Assembly: GCA_028290705.1 (NCBI GenBank)
Contig: JAQGJH010000075.1
Span: forward strand, 1 to 56,310
Direction of reading: 5' to 3'
From: Hyphomicrobiales bacterium
GTDB taxonomy: Bacteria > Pseudomonadota > Alphaproteobacteria > Rhizobiales > Beijerinckiaceae
Length of the DNA: 56,310 nucleotides
The position numbers and the translations under genes were made by a program. Below are positions 8,577 to 17,263 of the stretch, in pieces; position 1 is the first letter of the stretch; each line of letters starts with the position of its first letter. The notes under the pieces are model-generated. The model was not told where the DNA came from. It saw nothing but the letters and a program-made list of their open reading frames with translations, and did no database searches.

Positions 8577-9353
8577 TTACATCGCCGGCATGATGGCGAT
8601 GTCGCGCACCGCACCGGTCACGCCCGCGATCTTGCTCACGCTCGTGGCCTTGCCGGTCTCGAGCGAGACCGAATAGAGCGTGTCGCCCGCCATCAGGTAG
8701 GCGTCGTTCTTGTCTCCCGTCGTCACGATGTCGAAGGCGTAGGACTGCGCGGTGACGCCGAACTTGCCGACCGCGTTGAGCACGCCGTCGTTCGGCGGAG
8801 CCTGCTTGATCAGCGCGCCGATGGTGGCGTCGACGTCGAACAGCGTCGTCTCCTTGGCGCCCTTCATCGAGTTGGTATAAGCGCCGGCCACGATCTTCGG
8901 GGTCTCGCCCTTGTGCATGTCCTTCTCGGCGAAGGTCAGCTTGCCGTCGGTCGTGACCTTGCCGTCATCGACGTTGGCGCGCAGATTCATGCCGTCCGAG
9001 CCGATGACGCGGAGGCGGTCGGCCACCGGGTTGAAGTCCACCGTAGCCATGACGCCCGACGCGAGAGTCTTCTCGAGCTTGGACTTCATCGTGGCCTTGC
9101 CGGCCTTGTCGATCGTGTAGACCGTGCCGTCGGCGGCGAGCGCATAGAGCATGCCGTCGGCGGGGCGGACGTCGATGCCGAGGATCTTGCCCGAAGCGCC
9201 CGTGATCTTCATCGTGCCGCTGACCTTGGCGGCCTTGACGTCGACCATGGCGAGCGTGTCGTCGCCCACGAGTGCGGCGACGGTCTGGGCCTGGGCGGCT
9301 CCGGCATAGGCGACGCTGGCGAGAAGGGCGGCCGCGAGGGTGCGTTTCATCAT
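8577..9353 (-). CDS. DUF4394 secreted protein (probable ECF sigma target)
   Basis: The 258-residue protein has a signal peptide (MMKRTLAAALLASVAYAGAAQAQ). A repetitive beta-rich body follows with phrases such as ILGIDVRPADGMLYALAADGTVY, FNPVADRLRVIGSDGMNLR and SYAFDIVTTGDKNDAYLMAGDTLYSV. This is the DUF4394 pattern, which looks like propeller blades. The role is unknown and a periplasmic location is expected. It is divergent from an ECF sigma operon, and both genes carry the same promoter-like element in the shared 153-bp region, so it is likely controlled by that sigma factor. The start is fixed by the signal peptide; a long upstream extension of the frame is spurious. Confidence 0.85.
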   Translation of the reverse strand: MMKRTLAAALLASVAYAGAAQAQTVAALVGDDTLAMVDVKAAKVSGTMKITGASGKILGIDVRPADGMLYALAADGTVYTIDKAGKATMKSKLEKTLASGVMATVDFNPVADRLRVIGSDGMNLRANVDDGKVTTDGKLTFAEKDMHKGETPKIVAGAYTNSMKGAKETTLFDVDATIGALIKQAPPNDGVLNAVGKFGVTAQSYAFDIVTTGDKNDAYLMAGDTLYSVSLETGKATSVSKIAGVTGAVRDIAIMPAM

Positions 9354-9401
9354 GGAAGGTCTCCCGTAATTTTTCGCCGGTCTGGCCGGCTGACGGGGCG
9401 G

Positions 9402-9428
9402 ATACACCTCAACCCGTCGCCTGGATGC
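9402..9428 (-). promoter_or_regulatory. ECF-type promoter for the DUF4394 gene
   Basis: Read on the minus strand the site is GCATCC, 15 nt, GTGTAT. It has exactly the same hexamers and spacing as the site facing the other way at 9456-9482. The -10-like element ends about 48 nt before the DUF4394 start codon, a normal leader. The duplicated pattern in divergent orientation is seen directly; its use by the adjacent sigma factor is inferred. Confidence 0.7.
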
Positions 9429-9455
9429 AGAAGCCGTTGAAAAAAGTTTCCGGGT

Positions 9456-9482
9456 GCATCCGTCGGGCGTTGCCGTGTGTAT
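9456..9482 (+). promoter_or_regulatory. ECF-type promoter for the sigma/anti-sigma operon
   Basis: GCATCC (9456-9461), a 15-nt spacer and GTGTAT (9477-9482) mirror the element in front of DUF4394. Transcription would start near 9489, ahead of the sigma start at 9507, and a potential GTG start at 9477 falls inside the -10 element and is excluded. Self-activation is typical of ECF sigma factors; here it is inferred from the matched pair. Confidence 0.7.
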
Positions 9483-9506
9483 GGTCGTCATGTGGAGAGA
9501 AACTCG

Positions 9507-10076
9507 ATGTCCGGATCTGTCGCTGCCGCGATGCCGACCGACGCCCAGGCGCTTGGCGAGGCCCTGCGCCGTTGCGCCGGGGGAGATCGCGCCGCGCTGC
9601 GCGTCATCTACGATCGCGAGGCCGCGGCCATGATCGGCATCGCCATGCGCATCCTGCGCCGCCGCGATCTGGCGGAAGAGGCCGTCCACGACGCTTTCGT
9701 GCGGATCTGGCAGAAGGCGTCGAGCTTCGACGCCGAGCGCGGCGAGGCGCGGTCCTGGCTGTATGCCGTGCTGCGGCACCGGGCGCTCAACATTCTGCGC
9801 GGCGAAAAGCGCACCGATCAGGTCGAGGATTTCGACGCCCTGGGCCTCGAGTCCGAGGTGGAAAGTCCGGAAGCCTGCGTGGCGCGGCTCTCCGACGCCA
9901 AGGCGCTGCGGGCCTGCCTCGAACGGCTCGAACCGGCGCGCCGCAACGCCATCGTGCTCGCCTATGTGCAGGGGCTGACGCATGGCGAGCTGGCGGGCCG
10001 GCTCGGCGTGCCGCTCGGAACCATCAAATCCTGGATCCGCCGCAGCCTCGCGAGCCTCAAGGAGTGCATGGCATGA
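9507..10076 (+). CDS. ECF RNA polymerase sigma factor
   Basis: The 189-residue protein is a standard ECF sigma factor. Region 2 runs from LRVIYDREAAAMIGIAMRILRRRDLAEEAVHDAFVRIWQKA through RSWLYAVLRHRALNILR, which binds core polymerase and the -10. Region 4 (LERLEPARRNAIVLAYVQGLTHGELAGRLGVPLGTIKSWIRRSLASLK) carries the -35-reading helix-turn-helix. GGAGAG lies about 10 nt before the ATG at 9507, which fixes this start over an upstream GTG. The stop overlaps the anti-sigma start as ATGA. The matched divergent promoters upstream suggest it drives itself and the DUF4394 gene. Confidence 0.93.
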   Translation: MSGSVAAAMPTDAQALGEALRRCAGGDRAALRVIYDREAAAMIGIAMRILRRRDLAEEAVHDAFVRIWQKASSFDAERGEARSWLYAVLRHRALNILRGEKRTDQVEDFDALGLESEVESPEACVARLSDAKALRACLERLEPARRNAIVLAYVQGLTHGELAGRLGVPLGTIKSWIRRSLASLKECMA

Positions 10077-10795
10077 GGCGGGAGGACCACGACCGCCTGG
10101 CGGCCGAACACGTGCTGGGCCTGCTGGACGGCGAAGAGGCCGTGCAGGCCGAGCGTCTGATCGAAAGCGATCGCGCGTTCGCCGCGCAGGTCGAGGGCTG
10201 GCGCGCGCGTTTCGCCGAACTGGACGAAACGGCCCGCCCTGAAAGCCCGAGCGTGGCGCTCTGGGACAAGATCGCGACGAGCACGGCCGATGCGCCCGTG
10301 CGCTTGCCCTCGCGGGCGGCGACGCCGGCGCGGGAAAGCTGGTTCGCCCGGCTCTGGAACGATCTCGGCTTCTGGCGTGGCGCGGGTTTGGCCAGCGCCG
10401 CGGCGGCGCTGCTGCTCACCGTCGGGCTCGGCTATTTCATGCAGGCCGCGGCCCGCAAGCCGGTCATGGTCGCGGTCATGCTCACGGATGCGAACGAGCC
10501 CGCGGGGATCGTCAACATTCTGGCGGACGGCCGCGCGGAATTGCTGCCCTTGCGCGGCATCGAGGTGCCGGCCGGACGCGTGCTCGAGATCTGGACTCTC
10601 TGGGACCGGGCGCGCGGGCCGGTGTCGCTCGGCACTCTGGCCTCCGCCCGGACCGTGCCGCTCCGTCTCGACCATCTGCCGCGCACCAGCCCGGACCAAT
10701 TGTTCGAAATCACGCTGGAGCCGGCGGGCGGATCCCCGACCGGCCGGCCGACCGGTCCGATCCTGATGAAGGGCACGGCGAGCACGGCGCTCTGA
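10073..10795 (+). CDS. RskA-like transmembrane anti-sigma factor
   Basis: The 240-residue protein has a cytosolic anti-sigma domain (HDRLAAEHVLGLLDGEEAVQAERLIE, residues 6-31), a membrane helix near residues 103-122 (GLASAAAALLLTVGLGYFMQ) and a periplasmic RskA-type domain (VMVAVMLTDANEPAGIVNI to FEITLEPAGGSPTGRPTGPI). It should hold the preceding sigma factor inactive at the membrane until released. The ATGA overlap with the sigma gene gives coupled, stoichiometric translation. No cysteine or histidine sensor motif is visible, so the stimulus is unknown. Confidence 0.9.
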   Translation: MRREDHDRLAAEHVLGLLDGEEAVQAERLIESDRAFAAQVEGWRARFAELDETARPESPSVALWDKIATSTADAPVRLPSRAATPARESWFARLWNDLGFWRGAGLASAAAALLLTVGLGYFMQAAARKPVMVAVMLTDANEPAGIVNILADGRAELLPLRGIEVPAGRVLEIWTLWDRARGPVSLGTLASARTVPLRLDHLPRTSPDQLFEITLEPAGGSPTGRPTGPILMKGTASTAL

Positions 10796-10842
10796 GGGGG
10801 CCGCCCCTTTCTTCCGCGCGGAGCAACGGGTAGATCTGCCGC

Positions 10843-11490
10843 ATGACCGATGCTCCGCCGCTTCGCCTCGCCATCTCCCACCCGGACGGACGGAACCGCT
10901 GTCCCTGGCCGGGCGTCGACCCGCTCTACGTCGCCTATCACGACGAGGAATGGGGCGTGCCCGAGTGGGACGACCGCGCACTGTTCGAGAAGCTGATCCT
11001 CGACGGCTTTCAGGCCGGGCTGTCGTGGATCACGATCCTGCGCAAGCGCGACGCCTTCCGGGCGGCCTTCGACGGTTTCGATCCCCTGAAGATCGCGCGC
11101 TACGACGCCGCCAAAGTCGAGGCGCTGATGCAGGACGCGGGCATCGTGCGCAACCGCGCCAAGATCGTCAGCAGCATCTCATCCGCCAGGGCGTGGATCG
11201 AGATCCAGGAGCGCGAGGGTTTCTCCGCCTATCTCTGGGACTTCTTCGACGGCGCGCCGTTGCAGAACGACCTGACGCACATGGGCGAGATGCCGACCCA
11301 GAACGCCATATCGCGGCGCATGGCCAAGGATCTGAAAGCGCGCGGGTTCAACTTCTGCGGCCCGACCATCGTCTACGCCTTCGCGCAGGCGGTGGGGATG
11401 ATCAACGACCATCTGGTCGGCTGCCACCGCCATGCGGCCTGCGCGGCGCTGGCCGCATCACCTTCGAGGAACCCACATGGCCCCGCGTAA
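10843..11490 (+). CDS. tag: DNA-3-methyladenine glycosylase I
   Basis: This base-excision repair enzyme removes 3-methyladenine from alkylated DNA. The 215-residue protein shows the Tag signature CPWPGVDPLYVAYHDEEWG at the N-terminus, with the first zinc-site Cys and His. The helix-hairpin region is LFEKLILDGFQAGLSWITIL, and NFCGPTIVYAFAQAVGMINDH precedes the second zinc-site pair in HLVGCHRHAAC. Its last 14 nt overlap the HD-hydrolase gene. No Ada-like regulator is nearby. Confidence 0.95.
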   Translation: MTDAPPLRLAISHPDGRNRCPWPGVDPLYVAYHDEEWGVPEWDDRALFEKLILDGFQAGLSWITILRKRDAFRAAFDGFDPLKIARYDAAKVEALMQDAGIVRNRAKIVSSISSARAWIEIQEREGFSAYLWDFFDGAPLQNDLTHMGEMPTQNAISRRMAKDLKARGFNFCGPTIVYAFAQAVGMINDHLVGCHRHAACAALAASPSRNPHGPA

Positions 11491-12097
11491 CGCGCCGCCC
11501 CGCGCCTGGCAGCGCATGCTGTCGGGACGGCGGCTCGATCTGCTCGACCCCTCGCCGCTCGACATCGAGATCGAAGACATTGCACACGGCCTCGCCCGCG
11601 TCGCGCGCTGGAACGGCCAGACGCGCGGCCCGCACATTTTTTCGGTGGCGCAGCATTCCGTGCTTGTGGAGCATCTTGCCATCGCGCTCGACCGCGAGCT
11701 GAATCCCACGGCCCGGCTCGTGGTGCTGCTGCACGATGCGCCCGAATATGTGATCGGCGACATCATCTCGCCGTTCAAGACCGTCATCGGCGACGCCTAC
11801 AAGCAGGTGGAAGCGCGCCTGCTGGCGGCCATCCACCTGCGGTTTTCGCTGCCGGCAAAACCCGGCCCGGCGCTGACGAAGCTGACCAAGGCCGCCGACC
11901 GCGCCGCGGCCTTCATGGAAGCGACGCATCTGGCTGGTTTTGCTTATGCGGAAGCCGAACGATTCTTCGGCCGACCGGACGTGTCGATCCGCGAACTCGA
12001 ATCGCTGATCGCCCCGATGCCGTCCGACAAGGCCGAGGATCTGTTCATCACCCGGTTCCGGGCGATCGAAGCCGAAGGGCGCGGCGAGACGAACTGA
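11477..12097 (+). CDS. HD-domain phosphohydrolase (YfbR-like)
   Basis: The 206-residue protein has an HD-domain metal site, visible as the histidine in FSVAQHSVLVEHL (H60) and the HD pair in VVLLHDAPEYVIGDI (H87-D88). It resembles the YfbR class of 5'-nucleotidase-like phosphohydrolases acting on nucleoside monophosphates, although the substrate is not proven. The ATG at 11477 follows GAGGA by 6-7 nt and lies 14 nt inside the end of tag, so the two are probably coupled. A tyrosine phosphatase gene starts 11 nt downstream. Confidence 0.82.
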   Translation: MAPRNAPPRAWQRMLSGRRLDLLDPSPLDIEIEDIAHGLARVARWNGQTRGPHIFSVAQHSVLVEHLAIALDRELNPTARLVVLLHDAPEYVIGDIISPFKTVIGDAYKQVEARLLAAIHLRFSLPAKPGPALTKLTKAADRAAAFMEATHLAGFAYAEAERFFGRPDVSIRELESLIAPMPSDKAEDLFITRFRAIEAEGRGETN

Positions 12098-12108
12098 AGG
12101 ACGCCGCC

Positions 12109-12621
12109 ATGCCACGCATCCACGTCTGTGCGCTTTCCAAAATCGAAGACACGGTGCGGGCGACGGGCGCGCGCACGCTGGTGACGCTGATCAACGCCAC
12201 GACGCCGGTCCCGACGCCGCTCGCCATCGCGCCGGAACGTCACCTGTTCGTCGGCATGTCGGACATCGTCGAAGCCGTCGAGGGACACATCCTGCCGAGC
12301 GAGGCGCATGTCTCGCGACTCATCGCGTTCATGCGCGGCTGGGACCGGCGCGAGCCCGCGATCGTGCATTGCTACGCCGGGGTGAGCCGGTCGACGGCCG
12401 CCGCCTACATTTCCTATTGCGCGCTGAAGCCCGAGGCCTGCGAGTTCGAAACCGCACGGCTGATCCGCGAGATCTCGCCGACCGCGACGCCGAATGCGAA
12501 ACTCGTCGAAATCGCCGATGCGCTGCTGGCGCGAAACGGGCGTATGATCGAGGCGGTTCGCGCCATCGGGCGGGGATCGGATTGTTTCGAGGGACAGCCT
12601 TTCGCGCTGGACGTCGCCTGA
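12109..12621 (+). CDS. Protein tyrosine phosphatase-like enzyme
   Basis: The 170-residue protein contains the phosphatase P-loop HCYAGVSRSTAA (nucleophile C88, arginine R94), the HCx2Gx2R form of the HCx5R motif shared by tyrosine and dual-specificity phosphatases. An acidic residue that could act as general acid lies in the ERHLFVGMSDIVEA segment, near residue 52. The substrate is unknown. It sits 11 nt after the HD hydrolase and 11 nt before the NAD regulator, all on the same strand, so this is a compact operon of small phosphate-handling proteins and a regulator. Confidence 0.85.
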   Translation: MPRIHVCALSKIEDTVRATGARTLVTLINATTPVPTPLAIAPERHLFVGMSDIVEAVEGHILPSEAHVSRLIAFMRGWDRREPAIVHCYAGVSRSTAAAYISYCALKPEACEFETARLIREISPTATPNAKLVEIADALLARNGRMIEAVRAIGRGSDCFEGQPFALDVA

Positions 12622-12632
12622 CGGGAGCAAGC

Positions 12633-13616
12633 TTGACGAAGACTTCGCATCCCCTGCCGGTCGAGATCGGCCTGACGGCCGCGATTCTCGCGGTGAGCGG
12701 CGCGGCGGACGACACGCCCGAGCCCATGGTGCTGGTGGCGCGGCCGGCATCGGCCACGAGCGAAGCCGCGCTGCCGTCCGGCCCGTTCGATCCTGTGGCG
12801 CACCGCACGTTCGAGATCGGGCTGCGCGCCTGGGTGGCCGAGCAGACCGGCGTGCCGCTCGGCTATGTCGAACAGCTCTACACGTTCGGCGACCGGGGAC
12901 GGCACGCGCAGGCAGGCGACCGTGATCCGCATGTGGTGTCGGTCGGCTATCTGGCGCTGACCCGCGCCGACACCAAGCTCACCCAGGCTCCCGAGGCTGC
13001 ATTCCGGCCCTGGTATTCGTTCTTTCCCTGGGAGGACTGGCGCACCGGGCGGCCCGAGGTGCTGGACGCCCTTTTGCCGAGGTTGACAGCCTGGGCCGAA
13101 CAGGAGCCCGGCGCCGGCGGGCCGGCGCGATTGTCGCGCCGCGAACGCATGCGGCTGCTGTTCGGCGTCGAGGGCGGGCGGTTCGACGAGGACAGCGTGC
13201 TCGAACGCTATGAATTTCTCTACGAGGCGGGGCTGGTGCCCGAAGCGCGACGCGATGGCCGCGCGGCGCCAGACGGCGTTCCCGCGCTCGGCCAGCCGAT
13301 GCTCAACGATCACCGCCGCATTCTCGCGACCGCGATGGGACGGCTGCGCGCGAAGATGAAATATCGGCCCGTCATCTTCGAACTCATGCCCCAGACTTTC
13401 ACCCTCACGGCCCTGCAGCGCACCGCCGAGGCGATTTCGGGCCGGCATCTCCACAAACAGAATTTCCGGCGGCTCGTCGAAGCCTCGGCGGTGGTCGAAT
13501 CGACCGGCGAAATGTCGCGCGCCACTGGCGGGCGACCCGCGGCATTGTTCCGCTTCCGCCGCGAGGTTCTGCAGGAGCGGCCGGCCCCGGGACTGAGGGT
13601 CGGCGCGCGCGTCTGA
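12633..13616 (+). CDS. nadQ: NAD biosynthesis regulator (NadQ/COG4111-like, NUDIX-related)
   Basis: The 327-residue protein has a NUDIX-like N-terminal part ([23 protein letters not shown]) whose catalytic box is absent. The C-terminal winged helix is very like that of NrtR repressors ([46 protein letters not shown], about residues 232-285). Such proteins are known as NAD-synthesis regulators in Alphaproteobacteria; I recall the name NadQ for COG4111. A strong palindrome upstream of nadA at 28178-28196 is the obvious candidate operator. The start is TTG at 12633, preceded by GGGAG at 5-nt spacing. Confidence 0.72.
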   Translation: MTKTSHPLPVEIGLTAAILAVSGAADDTPEPMVLVARPASATSEAALPSGPFDPVAHRTFEIGLRAWVAEQTGVPLGYVEQLYTFGDRGRHAQAGDRDPHVVSVGYLALTRADTKLTQAPEAAFRPWYSFFPWEDWRTGRPEVLDALLPRLTAWAEQEPGAGGPARLSRRERMRLLFGVEGGRFDEDSVLERYEFLYEAGLVPEARRDGRAAPDGVPALGQPMLNDHRRILATAMGRLRAKMKYRPVIFELMPQTFTLTALQRTAEAISGRHLHKQNFRRLVEASAVVESTGEMSRATGGRPAALFRFRREVLQERPAPGLRVGARV

Positions 13617-13656
13617 GGGTGCTATAAGGGGCGATGGTTCAATCAGAGGTCTTGCC

Positions 13657-13905
13657 TTGAGCGACATTCCGCCCGACATCGCCGCCCTGCCCTTCGAACA
13701 GGCGCTCCAACAACTCGAAGAGATCGTCAGCCAGCTCGAGACCGGCCAAGTCTCGCTCGAGAAATCGATCGAGATCTACGAGAAGGGCAATCATCTTCGC
13801 GCGCATTGCGAAAGCCAGCTGAAAAGCGCGGAAGCACGCATCGAAAAAATCACGCTGTCGGCCAATGGCCAGCCGAAAGGGACCGAGCCGCTCGACGTCG
13901 ATTGA
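13657..13905 (+). CDS. xseB: Exodeoxyribonuclease VII small subunit
   Basis: The 82-residue protein is the small subunit of exonuclease VII, which degrades single-stranded DNA with XseA. The whole family core is present: [21 protein letters not shown], then [33 protein letters not shown], a helical hairpin that coats the large subunit. The start is TTG at 13657. In many Hyphomicrobiales xseB sits directly before dxs; here dxs is almost 20 kb away, so local gene order differs from that pattern (from memory). Confidence 0.92.
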   Translation: MSDIPPDIAALPFEQALQQLEEIVSQLETGQVSLEKSIEIYEKGNHLRAHCESQLKSAEARIEKITLSANGQPKGTEPLDVD

Positions 13906-13934
13906 GCGCGTCCACTCGTCAGAAAGGAGACCAC

Positions 13935-14849
13935 ATGTCGTCACTCACCGATCTGGATCCGATTCCCGGCGACAAATTTTCCTGCGACGCCATCGAGCAG
14001 GTGATCGTGCCGCGTGCGCGCGATCTCGGCGGCTTCGAGGTTCGGCGCGCCCTGCCCTCCGCGCACAAGCAGATGGTCGGGCCGTTCATCTTCTTCGACC
14101 AGATGGGGCCGTCCGAATTTCTGCTCGGCGCGGGACTCGACGTGCGGCCGCATCCGCACATCGGCCTGTCGACCGTGACCTATCTGTTCGACGGCGAGAT
14201 CATGCATCGCGATTCGCTCGGCATTGTGCAGGCGATCCGCCCCGGCGCCGTGAACCTGATGACGGCGGGACGCGGCATCGCGCATTCGGAGCGCACCGCG
14301 CCGGAATTGCGCAACACGGGCACGCGTCTGTTCGGCATCCAGACGTGGCTGGCTCTGCCGGCCGCGCATGAAGAAACCGATCCGGGTTTCCGCCACGTGC
14401 CGCGCGAAGAGCTTCCCGTGATCGACGGCGAAGGCAAGCGCGTGCGACTGATTCTCGGCTCGGCCTATGGCGCGCAATCGGCGGTGGCGACGCCGCATGA
14501 CACGATCTACGCGGAAGCCGTGCTCGCGCCGGGCGCGACTCTGCCGTTCGACGCCGATTACGACGAACGCGCGATCTATGTGGCGTCGGGCGAGATCGAC
14601 ATTGCGGGCGACACGTTCGGGGCCGGCCAATTGCTGGTGCTGCGGCCGGGCGACCGCATCTCGGTTCTTGCTTTGTCGAACGCGCGGCTGATGCTGATCG
14701 GCGGCGAACCGATGGACGGTCCGCGCCATATCTGGTGGAACTTCGTGTCGTCGCGCAAGGACCGCATCGACGCCGCGAAAGCCGATTGGAAAGCCGGAAA
14801 ATTCGAGCGCGTGCCCGGCGACGAGGAATTCATCCCGCTGCCGGATTGA
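13935..14849 (+). CDS. Pirin-family protein
   Basis: The 304-residue protein is a pirin, a bicupin. The N-terminal metal-binding cupin shows the family signature [11 protein letters not shown], then [22 protein letters not shown] and [12 protein letters not shown], which supply the iron ligands. The second cupin is [28 protein letters not shown]. Some pirins act as quercetinases or redox-linked regulators; the activity here cannot be told. The ATG at 13935 follows AAAGGAGA by about 6 nt. It converges on glyS across a 221-bp region that holds a large inverted repeat. Confidence 0.92.
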   Translation: MSSLTDLDPIPGDKFSCDAIEQVIVPRARDLGGFEVRRALPSAHKQMVGPFIFFDQMGPSEFLLGAGLDVRPHPHIGLSTVTYLFDGEIMHRDSLGIVQAIRPGAVNLMTAGRGIAHSERTAPELRNTGTRLFGIQTWLALPAAHEETDPGFRHVPREELPVIDGEGKRVRLILGSAYGAQSAVATPHDTIYAEAVLAPGATLPFDADYDERAIYVASGEIDIAGDTFGAGQLLVLRPGDRISVLALSNARLMLIGGEPMDGPRHIWWNFVSSRKDRIDAAKADWKAGKFERVPGDEEFIPLPD

Positions 14850-14910
14850 CGCGTCGCGCGGCCGTCATGACGGGCGGGGCGGAGCAATCCAGCGGTCGGC
14901 GGGTTTGGCC

Positions 14911-15016
14911 CGACCCCCACCCCGGCCCTCCCCACAAGGGGGAGGGAGACATTCGAGCGCGTCACGAGGTGTGCGTCTCCCTCCCCCTTGTGGGGAGGGA
15001 ACAAGGGTGGGGGTCG
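14911..15016. repeat. Long inverted repeat between pirin and glyS
   Basis: Two near-identical arms (14911-14950 and 14975-15016) form an imperfect hairpin of about 40 bp around a 24-nt loop. The outer parts (CGACCCCCACCC) and the inner CCTCCCCACAAGGGGGAGGG core match perfectly in inverse; a few bases between them differ. The core is itself partly palindromic. This is the form of a REP/BIME-like interspersed element, and I recall similar CTCCCTCCCCCTTGTGGGG elements in many alphaproteobacteria. It lies between converging genes and may terminate or stabilise both transcripts. Confidence 0.85.
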
Positions 15017-15070
15017 CACCCATGACGGACGTCTGACGTGTCGCTTCGCTTCTCGCAAGGACAGCGGTGG

Positions 15071-17263
15071 CTACCCGCCGATCTTCGAGAAATCCGCGAC
15101 CGTGTGCACGGCCTGCCGGAAAGCCGAGAGCAGGCGCAGGCGGTCGAGGCGCTTTGACGGGTCTTCGTCGTTCACCGTGACGTCGTCGAAGAACGTATCC
15201 ACCGGTGCGCGCAATTGCGCGAGCGCGCGCATCGCGCCCTCGAAGTCTTCGCGCGTGACGTTCTCCGCCGCGGCCTGTGTGGCGGATGAGACGGCAGCCG
15301 CCAGCCTGCGCTCGGCCTCGGGCGCATCGGCCGCGCCCGCATAGGCGTCGTCGAAGCGCGCGCCCTTGTCCTTCTTTTCTTCGGCGCGAAGAATGTTGGC
15401 GGCGCGCTTGTAGCCGGCGAGAAGATTCTTGCCGTCCTCGGTTTCGAGGAAACGGCCCAGCGCCTCGACGCGACGCACGATCATCAGCAGATCGTCCTGG
15501 CCTTCAAGTGCGAAGACCGCATCGATCAGATCGTGCCGCGCGCCCTTGTCGCGCAGGTAGACTTTCAGGCGGTCGGCGAAGAACGCGAGGAGGTCGGTGC
15601 GATAGATCTGATACCCTGATGCTCCTATCGCTTCATCGATCGACGTTTCATGACCTGCAGCTTTAACCTTTGCTACGTTCTTCAGCATCAAACTTGCCGT
15701 CGTGAATAGATCACTGAGGTTTAAGCGCAGCCCATTCTCCAGCACCAGCCGGATCACGCCCAGCGCCGCGCGCCTCAGCGCATAAGGATCCTTGCTCCCC
15801 GTCGGCTTTTCATCGATGGCCCAGAAACCCACCAGCGTGTCGAGCTTGTCGGCCAGGGCCACCGCGACGCTCACGGGGTTGGACGGGACGCGGTCGCCCG
15901 GGCCCTGCGGCTTGTAATGTTCCTCGATGGCGGCCGCGACATCGGCGTCCTCGCCCTGCAGCTCCGCATAGCGCCGGCCCATCAGGCCCTGCGTTTCAGG
16001 GAATTCGCCGACGACTTCCGTCATCAGATCGGCCTTGCAGAGCTGCGCGGCGCGCGCGGCTTTCTCCGGGTCCGCGCCGACCAGCGGCGCGAGTTCGCGG
16101 GCGAGTTCGGTGATGCGCTCGACGCGTTCGGCCTGCGTGCCGAGCTTTTCGTGGAAGACGATGTTCATCGCCTTCAGCTTTTCGAGCCTCTGGTCCAGCG
16201 GCTTTTCAGCTTTGTCGGCATAATCGGGCAGCGGCTTGCGGTCCGTCTCCCAGAAATAAAGCGCATCCGACAGGCGCGCGCGCACGACGCGGCCGTTGCC
16301 GGCCGCAATAGCCTTGCCGCCGTCTGACGCCTCGATGTTCGATACGAGGATGAACCTGTTCGACAGCGCGCCGCCGTCGCGCTGACGCAGCACGAAGCAT
16401 TTCTGGTTGGCGCGGATCGTCGCGCGGATGACTTCCGACGGAATGTCGAGAAAGGCCTCGTCGAACGCGCCCATCAGCACGACCGGCCATTCGACCAGGC
16501 CGGCAACCTCGGTCAGCAGCGCCTCGTCCTCGACGAGTTCGAGCCCTTGCGCGAATGCGAGATCGCGCGCGTCGTGCAGGATGATTTCCTTGCGGCGCGC
16601 GGGATCGAGAACCACTTTCGCCTTTTCGAGCGCGGGCACGTAATCGTCGAAGCGCCGCACCTTGATGGCGCCGGGCGCGAGGAAACGATGACCGTAGGTC
16701 GTGTCGCCCGCCTCGATGCCGTCGAGCGAGAAGCGGACGATTTCGGGCTCCTCCGTCTCGGGACCGAAGGTCGCCACGATGGAATGTAGCGGGCGCACCC
16801 AGCGCAACGCGTCGCTCCTGGCGGAAGCCGCGCCCCAGCGCATGCTCTTGGGCCAAGGAAAATTGCGCAGCACGGCGGGCAGCACTTCGGCCAGCACCTC
16901 CTGCGTCTCGCGGCCCGGACGCTCGATGACGGCGACGTAGAACTCGCCCTTCTTGGGGTCCTTCTCGATGGTGGCCTGATCGATCGAGGTCAGCCCGGCG
17001 CTTTTCAGAAAGCCCTGCACCGCAGCCTCGGGCGCGCCGACGCGCGGGCCTTTCTTCTCTTCGCGCAGGTCCGGCTGGCGCGCCGGCAGGCCTGCAACGT
17101 GCAGCGCCAGACGGCGCGGCGTCGCGAAGGCGGCCGCGCCTTCGTAGACGAGGCCGCGATCGACCAGCGCCTGCGTGACCAGCTTCTTCAGATCCTCGGC
17201 AGCCTGCCCCTGCATGCGGGCGGGAATTTCCTCGGAGAAGATTTCGAACAGGAGATCGGGCAT
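15071..17263 (-). CDS. glyS: Glycyl-tRNA synthetase beta subunit
   Basis: GlyS forms an alpha2-beta2 enzyme with GlyQ and charges tRNA-Gly; the beta subunit provides tRNA binding. The 730-residue protein begins with the family start [18 protein letters not shown] and carries the characteristic [10 protein letters not shown] and HHAR-like segments of the core. An HD-like part ([24 protein letters not shown]) precedes the C-terminal anticodon-type domain. Its start codon overlaps the stop of the upstream fic gene by 1 nt, so its translation is probably coupled to that gene. The alpha-subunit gene glyQ lies 1.5 kb upstream, separated by fic and a CDGSH gene. Confidence 0.96.
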   Translation of the reverse strand: MPDLLFEIFSEEIPARMQGQAAEDLKKLVTQALVDRGLVYEGAAAFATPRRLALHVAGLPARQPDLREEKKGPRVGAPEAAVQGFLKSAGLTSIDQATIEKDPKKGEFYVAVIERPGRETQEVLAEVLPAVLRNFPWPKSMRWGAASARSDALRWVRPLHSIVATFGPETEEPEIVRFSLDGIEAGDTTYGHRFLAPGAIKVRRFDDYVPALEKAKVVLDPARRKEIILHDARDLAFAQGLELVEDEALLTEVAGLVEWPVVLMGAFDEAFLDIPSEVIRATIRANQKCFVLRQRDGGALSNRFILVSNIEASDGGKAIAAGNGRVVRARLSDALYFWETDRKPLPDYADKAEKPLDQRLEKLKAMNIVFHEKLGTQAERVERITELARELAPLVGADPEKAARAAQLCKADLMTEVVGEFPETQGLMGRRYAELQGEDADVAAAIEEHYKPQGPGDRVPSNPVSVAVALADKLDTLVGFWAIDEKPTGSKDPYALRRAALGVIRLVLENGLRLNLSDLFTTASLMLKNVAKVKAAGHETSIDEAIGASGYQIYRTDLLAFFADRLKVYLRDKGARHDLIDAVFALEGQDDLLMIVRRVEALGRFLETEDGKNLLAGYKRAANILRAEEKKDKGARFDDAYAGAADAPEAERRLAAAVSSATQAAAENVTREDFEGAMRALAQLRAPVDTFFDDVTVNDEDPSKRLDRLRLLSAFRQAVHTVADFSKIGG

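Noticed and set aside
14911-15016. CRISPR-like repeat
   Set aside because: There are only two arms in inverse orientation and no regularly spaced direct repeats or cas genes.
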